A DNA stretch of 7,332 bases from Endozoicomonadaceae bacterium (GTDB lineage: Bacteria; Pseudomonadota; Gammaproteobacteria; Pseudomonadales; Endozoicomonadaceae). The notes below the pieces were generated by a model. That model saw only the letters and a program-made list of their open reading frames with translations, was not told where the DNA came from and made no database searches. A program made the translations under genes and the position numbers. Below are positions 4,988-7,332 of this stretch, in pieces (positions within the stretch are counted from its first letter, which is position 1; each line of letters opens with the position of its first letter). The DNA lies in NCBI GenBank assembly GCA_015163815.1, contig JAAOIJ010000094.1, positions 1 through 7,332 on the forward strand, in the 5' to 3' direction.

Positions 4988-6135
4988 TGTTAATTGCCCG
5001 TATCCCTTTAAGCTTATATATTCATATCCCCTGGTGTGTTAAAAAATGTCCTTATTGCGATTTTAACTCGCATCGTCAGCCTGAAAATTTTGATGCTCTT
5101 GAAGTGGTTTATATTGATAAATTGATTGAAGATTTTATACAAGACTTACCCTTTGCTGCTAATCGAACATTACACAGTATTTTTATTGGAGGCGGAACGC
5201 CGAGTCTATTTAGCCCAAAATCTTTTGAAAGATTATTATCCACCTTATCAAAGCATATTCATTTTAATGCAGATTTAGAGATCACATTAGAGGCTAATCC
5301 TGGTGCTATTGAGCATCAAAAATTTTTGGATTTTAGAATTGCCGGTATTAATCGATTATCTATTGGAGTGCAAAGTTTTCAAAATAGTCATTTAAAAAAA
5401 CTAGGTCGAATTCATACGCAAGAGGAGGCGCGCTTAGCGATTACTTTCGCTAAATCAGCAGAATTTAAAGAAATTAATTTAGATTTAATGTATGGATTGC
5501 CAAATCAAACAGTATGCGAAGTATTAAGAGATTTAACGGCTGCAATGGACTATTCGCCGTCGCATATCTCTTGGTATCAATTAACTTTAGAGCCTAATAC
5601 AGTATTTTATAAACGACCACCTATTTTGCCTTATGATGACTTAATTGCTGATATGCAACAGCAAGGCAGCTATTTATTAACACAATCTCATTTTCAGCAA
5701 TATGAAATTTCTGCCTGGAGTCAACCAGGATACGAATCACAGCATAATTTAAATTATTGGCAGTTTGGAGATTATATAGGTATTGGAGCAGGTGCGCATG
5801 GAAAATATACAATAGCTGATTCTCGCATTATGCGTCGTTGGAAAGTTCGAATGCCCAACGCTTATATCAACAGTGATATGTCAACTATTGCACAAGAAAA
5901 GCAATTATTGATTGAAGAATTACCTTTAGAATTTTTTATGAATACGTTGCGATTAAAGCAAGGTGTTCCAACAGCTTCATTTCAGCAGTATACCAACTTA
6001 CCGCTTTCAAAGATTACATCTCAATTAGATCGTATGGTTCAAAAAGGATGGATGCATCCTTATCAGGATTGCTTGCAGCCAACCTCTTTTGGACAGTTAT
6101 TTTTAAATGATATTTTAGAGGAATGGATGCCTTAA
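4987..6135 (+). CDS. hemW: HemW, radical-SAM-like heme chaperone
   Basis: A 382-residue protein of the HemW family (E. coli HemW has 378), a membrane-associated heme chaperone that was long annotated as an oxygen-independent coproporphyrinogen oxidase. The iron-sulfur motif is HIPWCVKKCPYCDF (13-26) with C17, C21 and C24. GGGTPSLF (68-75) is the SAM-binding glycine motif, followed by EITLEANPG (98-106), RLSIGVQSF (123-131), NLDLMYGLP (164-172) and the HemW-specific HNLNYW (253-258), a proposed heme-binding site, leading into GDYIGIGAGAHG (261-272). A winged-helix-like C-terminal domain follows. HemN proper has a longer N-terminal part with a further cysteine, which is missing here. The ATG overlaps the rdgB stop as TAATG, so translation is likely coupled; no separate ribosome binding site stands out. 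Confidence 0.94.
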   Translation: MLIARIPLSLYIHIPWCVKKCPYCDFNSHRQPENFDALEVVYIDKLIEDFIQDLPFAANRTLHSIFIGGGTPSLFSPKSFERLLSTLSKHIHFNADLEITLEANPGAIEHQKFLDFRIAGINRLSIGVQSFQNSHLKKLGRIHTQEEARLAITFAKSAEFKEINLDLMYGLPNQTVCEVLRDLTAAMDYSPSHISWYQLTLEPNTVFYKRPPILPYDDLIADMQQQGSYLLTQSHFQQYEISAWSQPGYESQHNLNYWQFGDYIGIGAGAHGKYTIADSRIMRRWKVRMPNAYINSDMSTIAQEKQLLIEELPLEFFMNTLRLKQGVPTASFQQYTNLPLSKITSQLDRMVQKGWMHPYQDCLQPTSFGQLFLNDILEEWMP

Positions 6136-6138
6136 ATA

Positions 6139-6810
6139 TTATGATATTTTGATCAAATAATCTGTTACGTGCTCAAGTGAATCATAAACAGCTAATAATT
6201 TTGGTTGTAAAGGCGTATTAGGCTGTATGAATTGAGGTACGAAGATTGTTTGACAACCTGCCTCTAATGCTGAAATTGAACCGATATTTGAATCTTCTAC
6301 AGCTAAAGTATGTTTAGGGTTTACTTGTAGCGCCTGGCATGCTTTTTTATAAGGGGCTGGATCTGGTTTATGTAAAGCAGTATCTTCATATGCAATGATG
6401 ATGTCAAAAATCGATTCACAGGATAATGCTTTAAAATGATCATGAATAAAAGATCGCTTTGATGAACTGACAAGTCCGACTAAGTAAGGTAGCTTGCTGA
6501 GTGTTTTTAATAATGTTTTTGCACCAGGTCGAAATTGAACACCTTCTTGCATTTGACGTTTTTTTTGATCTTGAAATAATGTGCTCATAAATTCATCAAA
6601 AAGGACGTTTTCTGGTAATAAAGATTGAATATAATGAAAACTGGATTCTAAAGGGCGGCCAATTAATTTTTGATAGTGCGTGATATTAAATTCAAAATTA
6701 AATAGTTGAGCGCAATGAAACCAGCTTTTTTGGAAAACTGTTTCGGTATCTATGAGGGTTCCATCCATATCTAGCATAACAGCTTGAATCGTTTGATGAA
6801 ATACTGACAT
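6139..6810 (-). CDS. HAD-superfamily hydrolase, beta-phosphoglucomutase-like phosphatase
   Basis: A cytoplasmic phosphatase or phosphomutase of HAD subfamily IA. Numbered from the ATG at 6810 (223 residues), motif I is VMLDMDGTLIDTE (11-23) with nucleophile D14 and acid-base D16, followed by a helical cap domain (about 25-90). Motif II is GLVSSSK (112-118), motif III the lysine in LHKPDPAPY (147-155), and motif IV VEDSNIGSISALEAG (171-185). All catalytic residues are present. The length and the PDPxxY context fit the beta-phosphoglucomutase/YieH/sugar-phosphatase group, but substrate cannot be assigned. An in-frame ATG at 6816 would add two residues. AGAGA lies immediately before that ATG but six bases before the ATG at 6810, so the latter is preferred. 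The gene converges on hemW with only three bases between stops. Confidence 0.9.
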   Translation of the reverse strand: MSVFHQTIQAVMLDMDGTLIDTETVFQKSWFHCAQLFNFEFNITHYQKLIGRPLESSFHYIQSLLPENVLFDEFMSTLFQDQKKRQMQEGVQFRPGAKTLLKTLSKLPYLVGLVSSSKRSFIHDHFKALSCESIFDIIIAYEDTALHKPDPAPYKKACQALQVNPKHTLAVEDSNIGSISALEAGCQTIFVPQFIQPNTPLQPKLLAVYDSLEHVTDYLIKIS

Positions 6811-6858
6811 GATCATTCTCTAAATTTTTGTATGATATGAAATAATGATATCTTTTTG

Positions 6859-6888
6859 ATTATGAAAAAATATAGCAAGCATTGTCAA
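6859..6888 (-). promoter_or_regulatory. Probable sigma-70 promoter of the HAD phosphatase gene
   Basis: On the minus strand a perfect TTGACA (6888-6883) is followed after 18 bases by CATAAT (6864-6859), which matches the -10 consensus at 5 of 6 positions. Transcription would start near 6852, about 40 bases before the ATG at 6810. It is the best promoter match in the window and indicates that the phosphatase has its own promoter. Confidence 0.65.
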
Positions 6889-7234
6889 TACGATCCAGTT
6901 GATCTATTTTTCAGTAAGAAAATGTATTAAAAATAAGTATATATCAATATTCAATGGCTGTATCAAAAAATAAGTAACATATTCTGTATTAGTCGTCTGT
7001 AATATCAACATTTAACATAAATTATATCATTTTCTATATCACTGTAAATAAAATAACAACTGATTTTTATCTTAACATACTTTTCTTAATATCTCATGCC
7101 TGACTGTTGCGCTTCACACTTGAGAAGGCAAATCATTTTGAATGTTTTTATTTATTTAATCTTTATAAATCAGTGAAGTAAATGATAAATATTTTATTTT
7201 TATGAACTTTTTTTGAATAAGAGAGGTCTAATAA
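6889..7234. other. AT-rich intergenic stretch with no recognisable gene
   Basis: About 350 bases, markedly richer in A+T than the rest of the window, with frequent stop codons in all frames. I see no coding pattern, tRNA or clear transposase remnant. Around 7102-7131 there is a short patch of more balanced composition (GCCTGACTGTTGCGCTTCAC onward) with a weak CTTC/GAAG inverted repeat. AT-rich hexamers resembling promoters are too frequent here to single one out for the reading frame at 7235. Confidence 0.5.
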
Positions 7235-7270
7235 ATGAGCCAGGTTAATTATGAGTTAAAAGTTGGTTAG
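7235..7270 (+). CDS. 11-codon reading frame with good ribosome binding site (gene start or leader peptide)
   Basis: ATG at 7235 is preceded by GAGAGG (7221-7226) with eight bases of spacing, a better translation start than several full genes here have. The frame encodes MSQVNYELKVG and stops at TAG (7268-7270). A sequence resembling an IS terminal repeat begins 28 bases further on. It may be the surviving N-terminus of a gene broken by that element or by a mutation, or a genuine short leader peptide. The peptide is too short to identify. Confidence 0.3.
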   Translation: MSQVNYELKVG

Positions 7271-7298
7271 TTCTGCTGCTTGAATTCACATTTAATCT

Positions 7299-7332
7299 GA
7301 GACCTTTGCAATAAGACAACAAAGACTCCTGA
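7299..7332 (+). mobile_element. Probable terminal inverted repeat of an IS element entering from the right
   Basis: The window ends with GAGACCTTTGCAATAAGACA and continues AACAAAGACTCCTGA. GAGACCTTTGCAA resembles the outer end of IS5-family (IS1106-like) inverted repeats as I remember them. The window stops before any transposase start, which would be expected a few tens of bases further right if this is the left end. The presence of an IS5-type transposase fragment at the other edge of the window fits, but the matching opposite repeat is not in the window. Confidence 0.45.

Noticed and set aside
5621..5812. Minus-strand open frame of 63 codons
   Set aside because: Antisense within hemW across its conserved HNLNYW region; shadow frame.
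1..7332. CRISPR array, tRNA, rRNA or defence-system genes
   Set aside because: Both strands were read for regularly spaced repeats, cloverleaf ends and nuclease, toxin or helicase motifs; none was found.

Overview
The window is AT-rich (roughly one third G+C by eye) and carries standard gammaproteobacterial housekeeping genes: a 5-formyltetrahydrofolate cyclo-ligase, a YhbY-type ribosome-associated protein, an RdgB-HemW pair, an AmpG-type permease and a HAD phosphatase. The low G+C, the insertion-sequence debris, the loss of the usual gene neighbours and an AmpG-like transporter suggest a host-associated gammaproteobacterium, perhaps in the Legionellales/Coxiellaceae range. That placement is inference; no single marker settles it.

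Layout from left to right. Positions 1-271 hold the back part of an IS5-family transposase (minus strand) that has lost its front and an in-frame stretch expected to contain the catalytic Glu. It abuts the stop codon of an AmpG-family permease (272-1717, minus), which lies downstream of and is probably co-transcribed with 5-formyltetrahydrofolate cyclo-ligase (1756-2367, minus). Just upstream of that gene is the C-terminal end of an IS30-family transposase (2400-2570, minus), followed by a decayed stretch of unknown origin (about 2571-2842). A promoter-like pair then precedes yhbY (2924-3244, plus). A small hypothetical gene (3448-3696, plus) converges on a hypothetical membrane protein with a long glycine zipper (3752-4198, minus), with a hairpin between them. 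From a divergent intergenic region containing two inverted repeats starts the coupled rdgB-hemW pair (4376-4987 and 4987-6135, plus; TAATG overlap). It converges, with a 3-base gap, on a HAD-family phosphatase (6139-6810, minus). The last 0.5 kb is very AT-rich. It holds the HAD promoter, an 11-codon reading frame with a good ribosome binding site, and at the extreme right a sequence resembling an IS terminal inverted repeat.

Functionally the genes cover one-carbon metabolism (folate repair), cell-wall peptide recycling, ribosome assembly, nucleotide-pool cleaning (RdgB), heme delivery (HemW) and small-molecule dephosphorylation. I see no defence system, CRISPR array, tRNA or rRNA. The least ordinary items are the glycine-zipper protein, the altered CRM-domain loop of YhbY, the catalytically gutted IS5-type fragment fused in frame behind the permease stop, and the mini-ORF next to a probable IS end.
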